A stretch of DNA of 64,000 nt from IMG/VR virus record IMGVR_UViG_3300036715_000363, positions 1 through 64,000 of that record. One strand, written 5' to 3'. The position numbers were made by a program, and so were the translations under genes. This document shows, in pieces, positions 38,344 to 47,371 of the stretch. This DNA is from a virus. The notes beneath the pieces are model-generated. The model saw only the letters and a list, made by a program, of their open reading frames with translations, did no database searches and was not told the DNA's origin. Position 1 is the first letter of the stretch. Each line of letters opens with the position of its first letter.

Positions 38344-39252
38344 TTATAAATAACCGGGACTAGATGAAACAGCGCCTAGTAGATTACGCGCCATACCTAA
38401 AGCAGTGCCTGGCGTTACAGTATCCCCACTAAAAGTATATTTTTCAGTTCTGTTAATACTTGTACCAGAATTATTTATTATAGTTTCACCACCACCAAAT
38501 ATACCCACTGTCTTATTACTTGCTCCCGCATAATAACACATGGCATCAATTAATGCAGTGGCTGCTGTAACTACGTCGCCAGCATAAGTATATTTATCAC
38601 TATAACTATTTAATGTAAATGTATTATCTACACCGCCAGTAATTATAGCAATAGTGCCATCAGTTACAGCTGCGCCACCAAACTTAGCTATTCCTAAATT
38701 TGTACCACTAGATACAGTTTCATCACTAAATGCATATTTTTTAGTAGCCGCATAAACTGCATTACTAGCACCAAATCCACCAACTATTAAACCATAAGTA
38801 GGATTACCAGTAGCTACTTCATAAGCGGTGGCATAACCAAGAATAGTACCATTACTAACGGCATTACTAGCGTATGTATATTTATCAGTAAAATCTTGAT
38901 AGATTCCACTGTCTGTTTGACCACCACTAAAGAAACCAATAGTACTACTACTGAATCCCACTCTATTTTCATAACTAGCTAGTGCGGATGCACTTACACA
39001 AGTATCTCCAGCATAGGTATATTTATCACTTAAGCTTGTATTATACCCGCGTGCAAATATTCCAACCGTAGAATTACCAGTACCAGTTAATGCATATCTA
39101 GCCTGTGTTAGTACAGTAGGATTTGTTACTGAATCTGTTGCGTAAGCATATTTATCAATATAAGTAGTTGAAGCATCACCACCAGCAAAGATAGCTGCTG
39201 GTGTGGCACTAACTACACCTAATGCATTATGTGTTAGGTGTCTTAAAAACAT
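38344..39252 (-). CDS. Kelch-like repeat fiber or adhesin
   Basis: 302 residues, ribosome-binding site AAGGAAT. About six repeats of 45-50 residues, each with a GIFxGG or similar strand and a DKYTYAGDxV strand (SDKYTYAGDTCVSASAL, DKYTYASNAVSNGTIL, SDKYTYAGDVVTAATAL, TEKYTFSGDTVTPGTAL). This is the look of a kelch-type beta-propeller. It follows the long helical fiber at 39264 and probably forms its receptor-binding head. Confidence 0.7.
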   Translation of the reverse strand: MFLRHLTHNALGVVSATPAAIFAGGDASTTYIDKYAYATDSVTNPTVLTQARYALTGTGNSTVGIFARGYNTSLSDKYTYAGDTCVSASALASYENRVGFSSSTIGFFSGGQTDSGIYQDFTDKYTYASNAVSNGTILGYATAYEVATGNPTYGLIVGGFGASNAVYAATKKYAFSDETVSSGTNLGIAKFGGAAVTDGTIAIITGGVDNTFTLNSYSDKYTYAGDVVTAATALIDAMCYYAGASNKTVGIFGGGETIINNSGTSINRTEKYTFSGDTVTPGTALGMARNLLGAVSSSPGYL

Positions 39253-39263
39253 AGATTATTCCT

Positions 39264-40940
39264 TTATAGTAATTTACCATAAACAGTAACACCACCATCA
39301 GTAGACATGAAATATAAAAAGTCAGTACCAGTTGATTGTAAAGATGTACGGCCAATAGCTGTTAGGTATGCTGAGAATGAAGCAGCGGCAGCGCCAGTAC
39401 TAGGCAGTTGCCAGATTATACCAGCGGGCATTGTAATAGCAGCGGAACCACCATTAACTAACTCTATTAATAAATCACTATATATACCAGCAGCAGCAAA
39501 ACCACTAAATGCTAAAGTAAGTGCACCACCAACTGTAAGCTTTTGTACGTTAGCTGTATCAGCAGCAAATGTAACAGTGCCCGTAGTTACTGTACCTTTA
39601 TCTACTTCAGTAAATGACTGAGGACCATTAAATGTATTTGCATTTGTAGTTAATACACCTGCTATATCAGCAGCATCTAAAGTAACATTACCAGATAAAG
39701 CTTTACCGTTGACAGTAGTTGTTTTAGGAACAAGTAAAGCATCAGCACTGGTTCTAGCAGTTACTTCATCACTAAGATCAGTAGATACTGAAGCACTAAC
39801 AGATAATATTGATGAATCGACATAAGTAATATCCGCTTTAGTAGCTTCAACACTTACTGCTCTAGTTACTTCAGTTAGTAAATCACTTTGAAGTGCTAAG
39901 CCAGAAATACTTCCCATTGTAGGTAAGTTATCTACTGTGTTTGATAAAGCTAATAAATCTGTTTGATCTGCTTTTAAAGCTATGGCAGTATTAACATCTT
40001 CAGATACTGCTAAGGTTGGTAGTGTTGCGTTAATAGTATTAACTGCTGTCTGCGTAATAGCTAAATCCGTAGATAAAGCATAAGCATTTAAACTACTGGT
40101 TGTAGGTAATGCAGCTACAGTGGTTTGTAAAGCATCTAAAGCAGCCTGAGTTGCTAAACCAGCAGTACTACCTGTAGTTGGCAAATTAGCTACAGTATTA
40201 GATAATGCTGTCAAATCTGTTTGATCTGCTTTAGCAGATAAACCAGTATCTACGTAACTAGTATCTGCTTTAGCAGATAAACCAGTATCTACGTAACTAG
40301 TATCTGCTTTAGCAGATAAACCAGTATCTACGTAACTAGTATCTGCTTTAGCAGATACTACGGCCTGTAATGATGATACAGAAGCTTGTGTAGCTAAACC
40401 AGATACAGCAGCTGTTACATCGCTAGATAAAGCTAAAGTAGGTAAAGTAGTATTAATAGTATCAATAGCACTTTGTGCTGCTGACATATCAACCTGATCT
40501 GCTTTAGTACCTACAATAACAGATAAAGCACCAACAGTAACTTGATCAGCTTTAGCTGTAATTGCTGTAGATAAAGCATCAACTGTAACTTGATCAGCTT
40601 TAGTAGCTAACGAATTAACAACATTTGATGCATTAGCTTTAGAAGCTAAAGCTAAATCTACCGCTGTTTGATCAGCTTTAGCTGTAATTGCTGTAGATAA
40701 AGCATCAACTGTAACTTGATCAGCTTTGCTATCAAGAGCAGCTTGTTGAGCAATGCTTACTTGTTTATTAGCATCACTAGTGTTATTAATTTGGTCAATA
40801 CCTAACAATACCTTATTGTTACTTACTGATTGTAAGTTAGCAAGAGTGATTGTATAGTTTGCACCGTTAGATATTACTGGTATTTGTTCTTGACCAGTAA
40901 TAGTTGATATCTGTGGTAATTGTGATAATTTGCGATCCAT
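39264..40940 (-). CDS. Long alpha-helical tail fiber
   Basis: 558 residues, ribosome-binding site AGGAGA. The start (MDRKLSQLPQISTITGQEQI) resembles the anchor of many phage fibers. Residues 60-400 are Ala/Asp/Lys/Thr repeats (KADQVTVDALSTAITA type), likely a trimeric coiled-coil shaft. Three exact 13-residue copies of AKADTSYVDTGLS come from a 39-bp DNA repeat at 40226-40342. The C-terminal 140 residues are beta-rich (TVTFAADTANVQKLTVGGAL). It is followed by the kelch-like protein. Confidence 0.75.
   Translation of the reverse strand: MDRKLSQLPQISTITGQEQIPVISNGANYTITLANLQSVSNNKVLLGIDQINNTSDANKQVSIAQQAALDSKADQVTVDALSTAITAKADQTAVDLALASKANASNVVNSLATKADQVTVDALSTAITAKADQVTVGALSVIVGTKADQVDMSAAQSAIDTINTTLPTLALSSDVTAAVSGLATQASVSSLQAVVSAKADTSYVDTGLSAKADTSYVDTGLSAKADTSYVDTGLSAKADQTDLTALSNTVANLPTTGSTAGLATQAALDALQTTVAALPTTSSLNAYALSTDLAITQTAVNTINATLPTLAVSEDVNTAIALKADQTDLLALSNTVDNLPTMGSISGLALQSDLLTEVTRAVSVEATKADITYVDSSILSVSASVSTDLSDEVTARTSADALLVPKTTTVNGKALSGNVTLDAADIAGVLTTNANTFNGPQSFTEVDKGTVTTGTVTFAADTANVQKLTVGGALTLAFSGFAAAGIYSDLLIELVNGGSAAITMPAGIIWQLPSTGAAAASFSAYLTAIGRTSLQSTGTDFLYFMSTDGGVTVYGKLL
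40226..40342 (-). repeat. Three perfect 39-bp tandem repeats in the fiber gene
   Basis: Copies at 40226-40264, 40265-40303 and 40304-40342 are identical, and part of a fourth follows. The unit is 13 codons, so copy-number change would keep the frame and only lengthen or shorten the fiber shaft. Confidence 0.85.
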
Positions 40941-40954
40941 TTAAATCTCCTAAA

Positions 40955-41404
40955 TTAATTAAGTAAATAACTACCATCTTCTGCTAATATTCTTCCACCA
41001 TCTTCAAAAAGTAATTTATCTTGTATGGTAGCTAAAACGGTTTGTTTAAAGACTGTGTCACTAACCTTCTTATACAAAGATGGGTTCATATCTTGCGATA
41101 AAGTTAAATTAACTATAAAGCACATGTCATTTAAATTTAAACTATAATTTGTTCTATGTGATAATACAAATTTATTAAAACCTTGGTTAAAACCGAATTG
41201 AACATAAACAGTGATATTTAAGTAATCATCCGTTCTAACCGTGTCTAATTCAAAAGCACAATCCGAATCAATTTTACCTGGGATATATTTAATATTAAAA
41301 TAATCTGAAGTAAATGAATAATTAAGTTGAGTATTAAATTCGGTGACTATTAAATCTTTTATTTGATTTTCTAAATCAGTTATATCTGTTACATTGTTAG
41401 CCAT
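40955..41404 (-). CDS. Unknown structural-region protein
   Basis: 149 residues from the ATG at 41404 (site AGGAG); the longer in-frame start at 41440 has no ribosome-binding site. Beta-rich, opening MANNVTDITDLENQIKDLIV and ending GGRILAEDGSYLLN. It is the first gene of the fiber cluster. A baseplate or fiber-connector role is possible by position. Confidence 0.55.
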   Translation of the reverse strand: MANNVTDITDLENQIKDLIVTEFNTQLNYSFTSDYFNIKYIPGKIDSDCAFELDTVRTDDYLNITVYVQFGFNQGFNKFVLSHRTNYSLNLNDMCFIVNLTLSQDMNPSLYKKVSDTVFKQTVLATIQDKLLFEDGGRILAEDGSYLLN

Positions 41405-41470
41405 AAAATAATCTCCTGTAGAGAGTAATAAAATACTCATACCATGTAGAATTTATTATAACGTAAAACA

Positions 41471-41510
41471 TACTACATACACTAGGATTAATTTCCTAGT
41501 GTATGTGGTA
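41471..41510. terminator. Long hairpin, probable second terminator
   Basis: 17-bp arms (TACTACATACACTAGGA and its complement with one G-U pair), followed on the minus strand by UGUUUUAC. It lies 48 bp beyond the terminator of repeat gene 4, as a tandem stop. It might also act as a leader hairpin for the fiber cluster. Confidence 0.55.
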
Positions 41511-41557
41511 TTAATATTAAGCTTGTGTAGCGTCCAATAAAAAAAATACAATCAAAA

Positions 41558-41585
41558 AAATAGAGTAGTGTTAGCTACTCTATTT
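41558..41585. terminator. Hairpin terminator after repeat gene 4
   Basis: Arms AAATAGAGTAG / CTACTCTATTT. The hairpin and flanks are nearly identical to 6221-6248 behind repeat gene 1, so terminator and gene end were copied together. Confidence 0.85.
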
Positions 41586-41592
41586 ATAATTT

Positions 41593-42186
41593 CTAATAAA
41601 TATTTAACAATGGTAAATCTTTATACAAAGTTTCTTTAACTAAAGGCATTGGTGGTAATAATGTAACCAGAGGTAAATTTTGATACCATACCTTTTTAAC
41701 TAGTGGTGTTTCTGGTAATACTTTAACATTTGGTAAATTTTGATACCATATATTTTCAACTAAAGGAGTATTTGGTAATATTTTTACCAATGGTAAACAA
41801 ATATACTCTATTTTTTCAACTAGTGGTGATTCTGGTAATGACTCTACCAATGGTAGATTAGCGTACTTTATTTTTTTAGCTAGAGGTGATTCTGGTAATA
41901 CTGTAACCTTTGGTAAATTAACATACCAAACGCATTCGACTAATGGAGTATTTGGTAATGATTCTACTAAAGGTAAATCACCGCATTCTATTGTTTTAGC
42001 TAGAGGTGATTCTGGTAGTACTGTAATTAATGGTAAACCAATATATACTATTTCTTCAGCTAGAGGTGATTCTGGTAATGATTCTACCATTGGTAAATCA
42101 AAATATACTATTTCTTTAGCTATAGCTGCTGCAGCTATAGCTTCATCATTAAATTCCGTATATTCTACATTATCAATTTTAATCAT
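41593..42186 (-). CDS. 20-residue-repeat protein 4 (eight repeats)
   Basis: 197 residues: the 30-residue cap (MIKIDNVEYTEFND, AIAAAAIAK), eight exact 20-residue repeats and LPLLNIY, nearly the same ending as repeat gene 2. Ribosome-binding site AAAGGAG. It stands between the Nudix gene and the fiber cluster, far from its paralogues. Its leader carries interlocking inverted repeats (42201-42269), and about 70 bp are identical to repeat gene 2. Function unknown. Confidence 0.8.
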   Translation of the reverse strand: MIKIDNVEYTEFNDEAIAAAAIAKEIVYFDLPMVESLPESPLAEEIVYIGLPLITVLPESPLAKTIECGDLPLVESLPNTPLVECVWYVNLPKVTVLPESPLAKKIKYANLPLVESLPESPLVEKIEYICLPLVKILPNTPLVENIWYQNLPNVKVLPETPLVKKVWYQNLPLVTLLPPMPLVKETLYKDLPLLNIY

Positions 42187-42200
42187 TTTAAAACTCCTTT

Positions 42201-42269
42201 AAAAGTGTGAACATATAGTTACAAATTTTACTAAACATTCACACTTTTATTAGTAAAATTTGTAACTAT
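42201..42269 (-). promoter_or_regulatory. Leader with interlocking inverted repeats
   Basis: On the plus strand: A (AAAAGTGTGAA, 42201-42211), B (20 bp, 42215-42234), A' (TTCACACTTTT, 42238-42248), B' (42250-42269), with A/A' and B/B' perfect complements. In the minus-strand RNA the B hairpin forms first and its loop holds one A strand; the matching A strand lies directly before the AAAGGAG of repeat gene 4. The two pairings compete, or form a partial pseudoknot, which could control translation. Confidence 0.55.
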
Positions 42270-42322
42270 GGGGTATTATTTTATTAACACTGTGATATTT
42301 TATTTATCTTTATAAATAAAAA

Positions 42323-43207
42323 TTAATATGTATCTTCAGGCATTATTTCATCACCTGCCATTACTTCATCACCAGCAACAGGTAAAGTTTCTTGTTGTTC
42401 TACGCCAGTTACTGCATTTACAAAACTACTAAAGTTACCAGAAAGGAATAACTTTTTATTAAGATCTGTAGACGGATCATTAAAAGCAGTTAATAATTTA
42501 TTAAGACTAGCTTGCATTGATTTAATTAAATTAGAAGAATTATCAAGATATGAAACTACACCTTTACTCCATTCTTCTAAATCAATTTCACCAGTTTCAT
42601 ATTGTGCTTTTAAATCACTCAATGTAATAAACTCACCTAGCTCAATTACATTTTCTTCTTTCTTCAGTGATGCTAAATCAAAACTAGAATCAACAGCAAA
42701 ATCAAAAATAACACCAAGATGTACTTTACCAACATCATCACTATTATTGTAGATTAAGGTTAGTCCATATGAGTTAAGATAAGCACCATAATTAGTTTTA
42801 GTTTGTGCTTTAATTTCACTAGTAAACGTTAAACCTATTTCTTCTTCCAATTCACGGAATGCATCATCAATCATAAATTCAATAATTGATTCACCTTCAG
42901 CTGGCATTGTTTCAATGTGTCCACCAAGACCAATTGAGAATTTAGCATGTAGGCGATTTTCATCACCAGCTTTACCGCGACGATACATGTATACTTCTTT
43001 TTCACCTGTAAGAGGGCTTGGTTTGCTTAATACTACATATGGAATAATTTGTAAAGTACTGTCATCTGTTTCGCAAATAGCGCGATCAACTAAACGAAAG
43101 TTCTGTTCATAGAAGCTTTTTGATTTATCTTCTAAAATGAATAAATCAGTTCCTTTAATACCAAATGAATCTAAAAAACTTTTATCAATAACTAATGCAT
43201 TTTTCAT
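42323..43207 (-). CDS. Nudix hydrolase
   Basis: 294 residues, ribosome-binding site AAGGAAG. GGHIET and, after an insertion, GESIIEFMIDDAFRELEEEIGL form the Nudix box (REL.EEIG core with metal-binding Glu residues), near residues 95-130. The N-terminal 80 residues and the C-terminal Asp/Glu-rich tail (VAGDEVMAGDEIMPEDTY) are extra. Nudix enzymes cleave nucleoside diphosphates linked to another group; phage examples act on nucleotides, NAD-like compounds or RNA caps. The substrate here is not evident. Confidence 0.82.
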   Translation of the reverse strand: MKNALVIDKSFLDSFGIKGTDLFILEDKSKSFYEQNFRLVDRAICETDDSTLQIIPYVVLSKPSPLTGEKEVYMYRRGKAGDENRLHAKFSIGLGGHIETMPAEGESIIEFMIDDAFRELEEEIGLTFTSEIKAQTKTNYGAYLNSYGLTLIYNNSDDVGKVHLGVIFDFAVDSSFDLASLKKEENVIELGEFITLSDLKAQYETGEIDLEEWSKGVVSYLDNSSNLIKSMQASLNKLLTAFNDPSTDLNKKLFLSGNFSSFVNAVTGVEQQETLPVAGDEVMAGDEIMPEDTY

Positions 43208-43280
43208 GTGTTCTTCCTTTTTTCTATTAAAATAAAGTAATGCGTACTTGTGTACAATGTATTAACTAACACAGTAAAAA

Positions 43281-43318
43281 ATATACATAGACTAGATTTT
43301 ACTCTAGTCTATGTATAT
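43281..43318. terminator. Hairpin terminator
   Basis: 16-bp arms ATATACATAGACTAGA / TCTAGTCTATGTATAT with a 6-nt loop, after the structural gene ending at 43323. Confidence 0.85.
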
Positions 43319-43322
43319 ACTT

Positions 43323-45065
43323 TTAAATAACTATAACATCTTTAATACTACAACCAAATAAATAATTATTAGATTTAAATAACACTTTATCAATACTACC
43401 ACCAGCATTATTTTTTATTAACATATTACTACTACTACCGTAATATAAATTATTATTTACTGGTAAACTAAAATCACCAAACGACACAGTGCTAAAATTA
43501 TTTAAGTTTCTTAATTTTACAGCATATGAATCTAAAGGTAAAGGTAAGTCAATATATTGAGCACCACTTAACGTTTTATATTTACCAATAAAATCAAATG
43601 AAATAATATTATTTCCTAAGAAACTACTAACTGGTCTAACACTATAAGTTAAGTATGAGACATCGGAATAACTATCAATAGCAGAAATGTATTCACCTGG
43701 TTCTAAATCAACAGAACTAGTATTAACGAATACTGTATCACTACTAATATTACTAATTACTGAATTAAAATTATTATCAATAATACCGTCATCTAAGAAC
43801 TTAATACATGGATTCCAAGATGCAGTATAATTCATACTAGTATCAGCAGCTGATAATAATTCACCTACACCATTTAAATATTCACCATTTACTAAAGGAG
43901 TGCTACCTGTTATATTTATACCTTGTACTGGTTTAACTAATAAATAAAAACCACCATCACTAAGTGCTTTTAAATCTAACGCAGTAAATGGTGCAGTAGT
44001 AGGAATAGAATTTCCAATGTATACTCTAGTAAAACCAATATCTACACTGATGTCAGAATTATAACGTGTAATTTTAAAAAAGCCTTGATTATTACTGTTA
44101 TAAGGTACAGATGCATTATAAGGTTTTGTTACTATATAAAAATAGTCATCTAAACCAGGTCTAATAAATTCAGCAACACAGTCAAGAAGAGTCATTGTAT
44201 TATTTAGACTGCCATCTAAATTATAACTAGTAATTATAGTACCTGTATTATCTAAAGTAACTAATTTGCTTTTAGTTAAAATATATTCTTTAGATGTATT
44301 AACACCAACAAAAAGTAAATCATCACTAGACAATACATACCCAGTAATATCTATTAACAAATTACTAACTGTTATTGTAGAGTAAGTGTTTCCTAAATCA
44401 TAACTCACATCTAAAGAAAAAGAACCAAATAGTCTAAATGAAGAACTATTCATCTTTACTATTTTATTTAAAATAAAAGTTGTAATGTTTCTAGTATTTA
44501 TTAAGAAATAAAAATCATTATTAATAACATCATTAGTCATTAAAATTAATGATTTTGCAGGCACTACATAATCTATCTGAATTAATAAATTATCTTCAGA
44601 ATTATCAATGATAGGCGGTTTAGGATTTAAACTAATAGTGTAACTACCATAGTACAAATAAGATAAAGAATTTGCTACTACAGTAACTTCTCTCTTAGCT
44701 AATGGATTAGCTGGATCATAATGCGGTATAGGCGTATCTATATAGTCTTCTGGATAGACAGTTATACCTAATGCATTAGTTAGACTAGGCATTAAGTCTG
44801 ATAGCATTACATCGAGCGTAGACAGTATATCTAAGTCAGTAGTTAACGCATCTTTAAAAGAAGTTCTATTGTAATAAATATTAGTACTATTATCATAAAT
44901 TCCACCAGATAGAGGTAATAATGTTATTACTGTATTTGATCTATTTATAGTAGGATCAATACTAATTGGATCACTTTTTACTAACTGACTAAAATCTAAA
45001 GTAACATTATTAGTTTCTTTTATCTTAGTATTTAGTAAATCATTTACATACTCGTCATAAGTCAT
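43323..45065 (-). CDS. Large structural protein, likely tail or baseplate
   Basis: 580 residues, ribosome-binding site AAGGATA. The N-terminal 170 residues (STNIYYNRTSFKDALTTDLD, then YLYYGSYTISL) look like a conserved baseplate/fiber-anchor domain of large phages. The remainder is beta-rich with propeller-like strands (GGFYLLVKPVQGIN, DDYFYIVTKPYN). It is last in the minus-strand run 43323-50419. Confidence 0.55.
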   Translation of the reverse strand: MTYDEYVNDLLNTKIKETNNVTLDFSQLVKSDPISIDPTINRSNTVITLLPLSGGIYDNSTNIYYNRTSFKDALTTDLDILSTLDVMLSDLMPSLTNALGITVYPEDYIDTPIPHYDPANPLAKREVTVVANSLSYLYYGSYTISLNPKPPIIDNSEDNLLIQIDYVVPAKSLILMTNDVINNDFYFLINTRNITTFILNKIVKMNSSSFRLFGSFSLDVSYDLGNTYSTITVSNLLIDITGYVLSSDDLLFVGVNTSKEYILTKSKLVTLDNTGTIITSYNLDGSLNNTMTLLDCVAEFIRPGLDDYFYIVTKPYNASVPYNSNNQGFFKITRYNSDISVDIGFTRVYIGNSIPTTAPFTALDLKALSDGGFYLLVKPVQGINITGSTPLVNGEYLNGVGELLSAADTSMNYTASWNPCIKFLDDGIIDNNFNSVISNISSDTVFVNTSSVDLEPGEYISAIDSYSDVSYLTYSVRPVSSFLGNNIISFDFIGKYKTLSGAQYIDLPLPLDSYAVKLRNLNNFSTVSFGDFSLPVNNNLYYGSSSNMLIKNNAGGSIDKVLFKSNNYLFGCSIKDVIVI

Positions 45066-45404
45066 TTACTTATCCTTAATTGTGGAAAATGATCTAGTTT
45101 CTAATTTATCAAACAATCTTTCAAATACTCTATGACCAACGATGAATTTATAGTTATCAGCTAAGCTAGTAATCTCATACTTTTTAACACCTTTGCTGTC
45201 AGTTATGATTTTTGTTAATTCAAATACACCTGCTGTAGGATTTACAGTAAAGAAATTAATACCATCAACATCATAGTAGTTAGGTTCATTTTTGAGTACT
45301 ATATTTTTAGCACCTGGAACCGTTATACCATAACCAACTAGCACTGGCTCATTTACTAAATATGATTTTATTTTTTTAAATATTTTAAACATTTTATTTT
45401 CCAT
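45066..45404 (-). CDS. Small structural-region protein
   Basis: 112 residues. A second ATG four codons in (45392) has a better ribosome-binding site (GGAAAA) and may be the true start. After a basic helix (MFKIFKKIKSYL), the body is beta-rich (VGYGITVPGAKNIVLKN). No family recognised. It directly abuts both neighbours. Confidence 0.55.
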   Translation of the reverse strand: MENKMFKIFKKIKSYLVNEPVLVGYGITVPGAKNIVLKNEPNYYDVDGINFFTVNPTAGVFELTKIITDSKGVKKYEITSLADNYKFIVGHRVFERLFDKLETRSFSTIKDK

Positions 45405-46778
45405 TTAAAAAGTTTGATATGAAACTGTTTTCTTTAAGAACAAAGTTAATAATGAAGTAGTCTTATGTTGGCTAGCGAATATGCCTGAACCATTTAACTG
45501 TATCACTAAATGATTGTATACTACTACTCCTTCTAATTCATTTAAGAAACCATTCTCTAATAACACTAATTTACAAGGTTGTCCTGGGTAAATAATAGAA
45601 CCATCGGAATGTTCCCAAGTAATATTAATTAGTGAGCCATTTTTTTGCTGAACTTTAGAATACTCAACAAAAGGATTACTCGATATACCATCACTAGCAT
45701 TAGGAGCATAGTTTAAAGTATCTGCTCTAGCTTTTAATGCTACTTCTGTATTCAGATTAGCCCTAGCACCTACAGGTCCTTCAGCGGTCATTGTGACAGG
45801 TTTAGCCATCATTGCTTTAGCATCTGTTAATTTAAAACCCACACCAGAATTTAAATGACTATTCTCAGCATCATCGTGATAAGATACATCGCTAGTAGCA
45901 ATTACATAAGTAGTATCTCCTGCTACTCTAAAAGTTTTTTCTATTCCAGTATATCTTTCTTTAGGAATATTATAAAAAATAATCTTAGGAGAATTGCTTT
46001 TAAATCTATCAGTATTAAAGAGCGGATAAACAAACCACGTTCTTTTTTCTTTATAGACTTGTAAGTATGTGCCTATATCAGAGTTATATACTCCACCCAT
46101 TTTATGTTGTATAAAAGTAGGAACTGAATGAAGTAATGTACCATGTGGTATAATCACATGTTTCTTTACTTCTAAGTTATCTGGCTTTACTACATCTACA
46201 GCATCTATTACGGGCTTACCATCGACTAATATTTTTAATGATTCACCAGCCATAATACCATATATTAATTTATCAGCAGCGATATTATTAAACGTACCGC
46301 CCATAGTTTTAATTCTTAATGGTTCTAAATCTCTATTTATTAATTGAAATTTAATTTCTATTATAGCAGCTAAGTCTTGCGATGTTTTATTAGTTAAGCC
46401 AGCAGATATACCAGAAAGACTAGGATTCTCCTCAGGTAAGAATACTGCCTTATATCTTTCCATATTTACTGGATTATTAGCAACGTTACTACCTACCGTT
46501 GAATTTAAAGGCTCTCTAACTAAAGTAAGCTCTAAATTATTTCTGTATGGATATACGTTGTGAATATATTCACCGACAGACATTATTACTACTATGTGGT
46601 TTACATCACCAATATTATTAGCATAGTCTCGAATATAATCTACGTTCAATACTTTCATGGTAGTCAAGTCTTTATTGACCGTATGTACTAAAGCCGTATA
46701 CCTATATAAAACTAATGGAGCTGGTTGTTGTATTATTCTGTTTACTTCAGCCCAAAGTATTGTTTTAGTTATGTCCAT
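45405..46778 (-). CDS. Structural protein, probable baseplate region
   Basis: 457 residues. Beta-rich with a central KADTLNYAPNASDGISSNPF-type loop. The last third (WEHSDGSIIYPGQPCKLVLL) looks like a small beta-barrel, as in phage proteins that close the tail. It overlaps the upstream gene by 10 bp. The family is not recognised; the assignment is from position. Confidence 0.5.
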   Translation of the reverse strand: MDITKTILWAEVNRIIQQPAPLVLYRYTALVHTVNKDLTTMKVLNVDYIRDYANNIGDVNHIVVIMSVGEYIHNVYPYRNNLELTLVREPLNSTVGSNVANNPVNMERYKAVFLPEENPSLSGISAGLTNKTSQDLAAIIEIKFQLINRDLEPLRIKTMGGTFNNIAADKLIYGIMAGESLKILVDGKPVIDAVDVVKPDNLEVKKHVIIPHGTLLHSVPTFIQHKMGGVYNSDIGTYLQVYKEKRTWFVYPLFNTDRFKSNSPKIIFYNIPKERYTGIEKTFRVAGDTTYVIATSDVSYHDDAENSHLNSGVGFKLTDAKAMMAKPVTMTAEGPVGARANLNTEVALKARADTLNYAPNASDGISSNPFVEYSKVQQKNGSLINITWEHSDGSIIYPGQPCKLVLLENGFLNELEGVVVYNHLVIQLNGSGIFASQHKTTSLLTLFLKKTVSYQTF

Positions 46779-47371
46779 CTTCTACCACCAAATACCCTAC
46801 TAGTTAATAATCCTGATATAGATTCACGCTCAGGTAGTTCTTCTTCATCAGCTTTATTAATCGTAATTATGCCAGATGAAGTATCGCTTAGTTGTGTAGA
46901 TAAAATATTTCTATTAAAAAAACCATCTTTACTAATATTTACTAGACTAGACATTTTCTGAGCTAATAATGAATCTACTATATCGCGTGTAAATTCATGT
47001 CTAGCATGTACATACACTAAGTTAGCAAACTCATCCATTGCTATCAAGTCATCTATAGGCGCATTACCTACGTTGATTCCTTGCTCTAATCTTTTCTTCC
47101 AGCCCAGTAAATGTGCATTAATAGCGTCGTAAATATCTTTAATGTCCTTGTAATTTACTATCTTAATGTTAATGCCGTTTTTATAATAATCTACCATAGT
47201 ACTGATTGTAGCCATAGTAGTAAACCATTGTGAGGTTAATTCTTTATCTATAGCTTTATCTCCTACGGTAGGAGTACCAAATATTTTAATATAGTCCACA
47301 CTCATGGACTCTATATTAGGTACTCGTATCTTATAAAAGTAATCCCATATTTTAGCTGTCGTGTCTATCAT
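46769..47371 (-). CDS. Structural-region protein of a large-phage family
   Basis: 200 residues, ribosome-binding site GAGGTT. IYDAINAHLLGWKKRLEQGI, then PIDDLIAMDEFANLVYVHAR is a pattern I associate with a conserved virion or baseplate family in large phages. Mainly helical. It precedes the structural gene at 45405. Confidence 0.5.
   Translation of the reverse strand: MIDTTAKIWDYFYKIRVPNIESMSVDYIKIFGTPTVGDKAIDKELTSQWFTTMATISTMVDYYKNGINIKIVNYKDIKDIYDAINAHLLGWKKRLEQGINVGNAPIDDLIAMDEFANLVYVHARHEFTRDIVDSLLAQKMSSLVNISKDGFFNRNILSTQLSDTSSGIITINKADEEELPERESISGLLTSRVFGGRRWT

Noticed and set aside
39307-39621. Plus-strand ORF of 104 codons
   Set aside because: It lies wholly inside the long fiber gene and is an antisense shadow of its repetitive Ala/Thr codons.
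46083-46090. A further TATATAAC core on the minus strand
   Set aside because: It lies inside a structural gene and lacks the TWYWWTGR extension, so it is probably chance.
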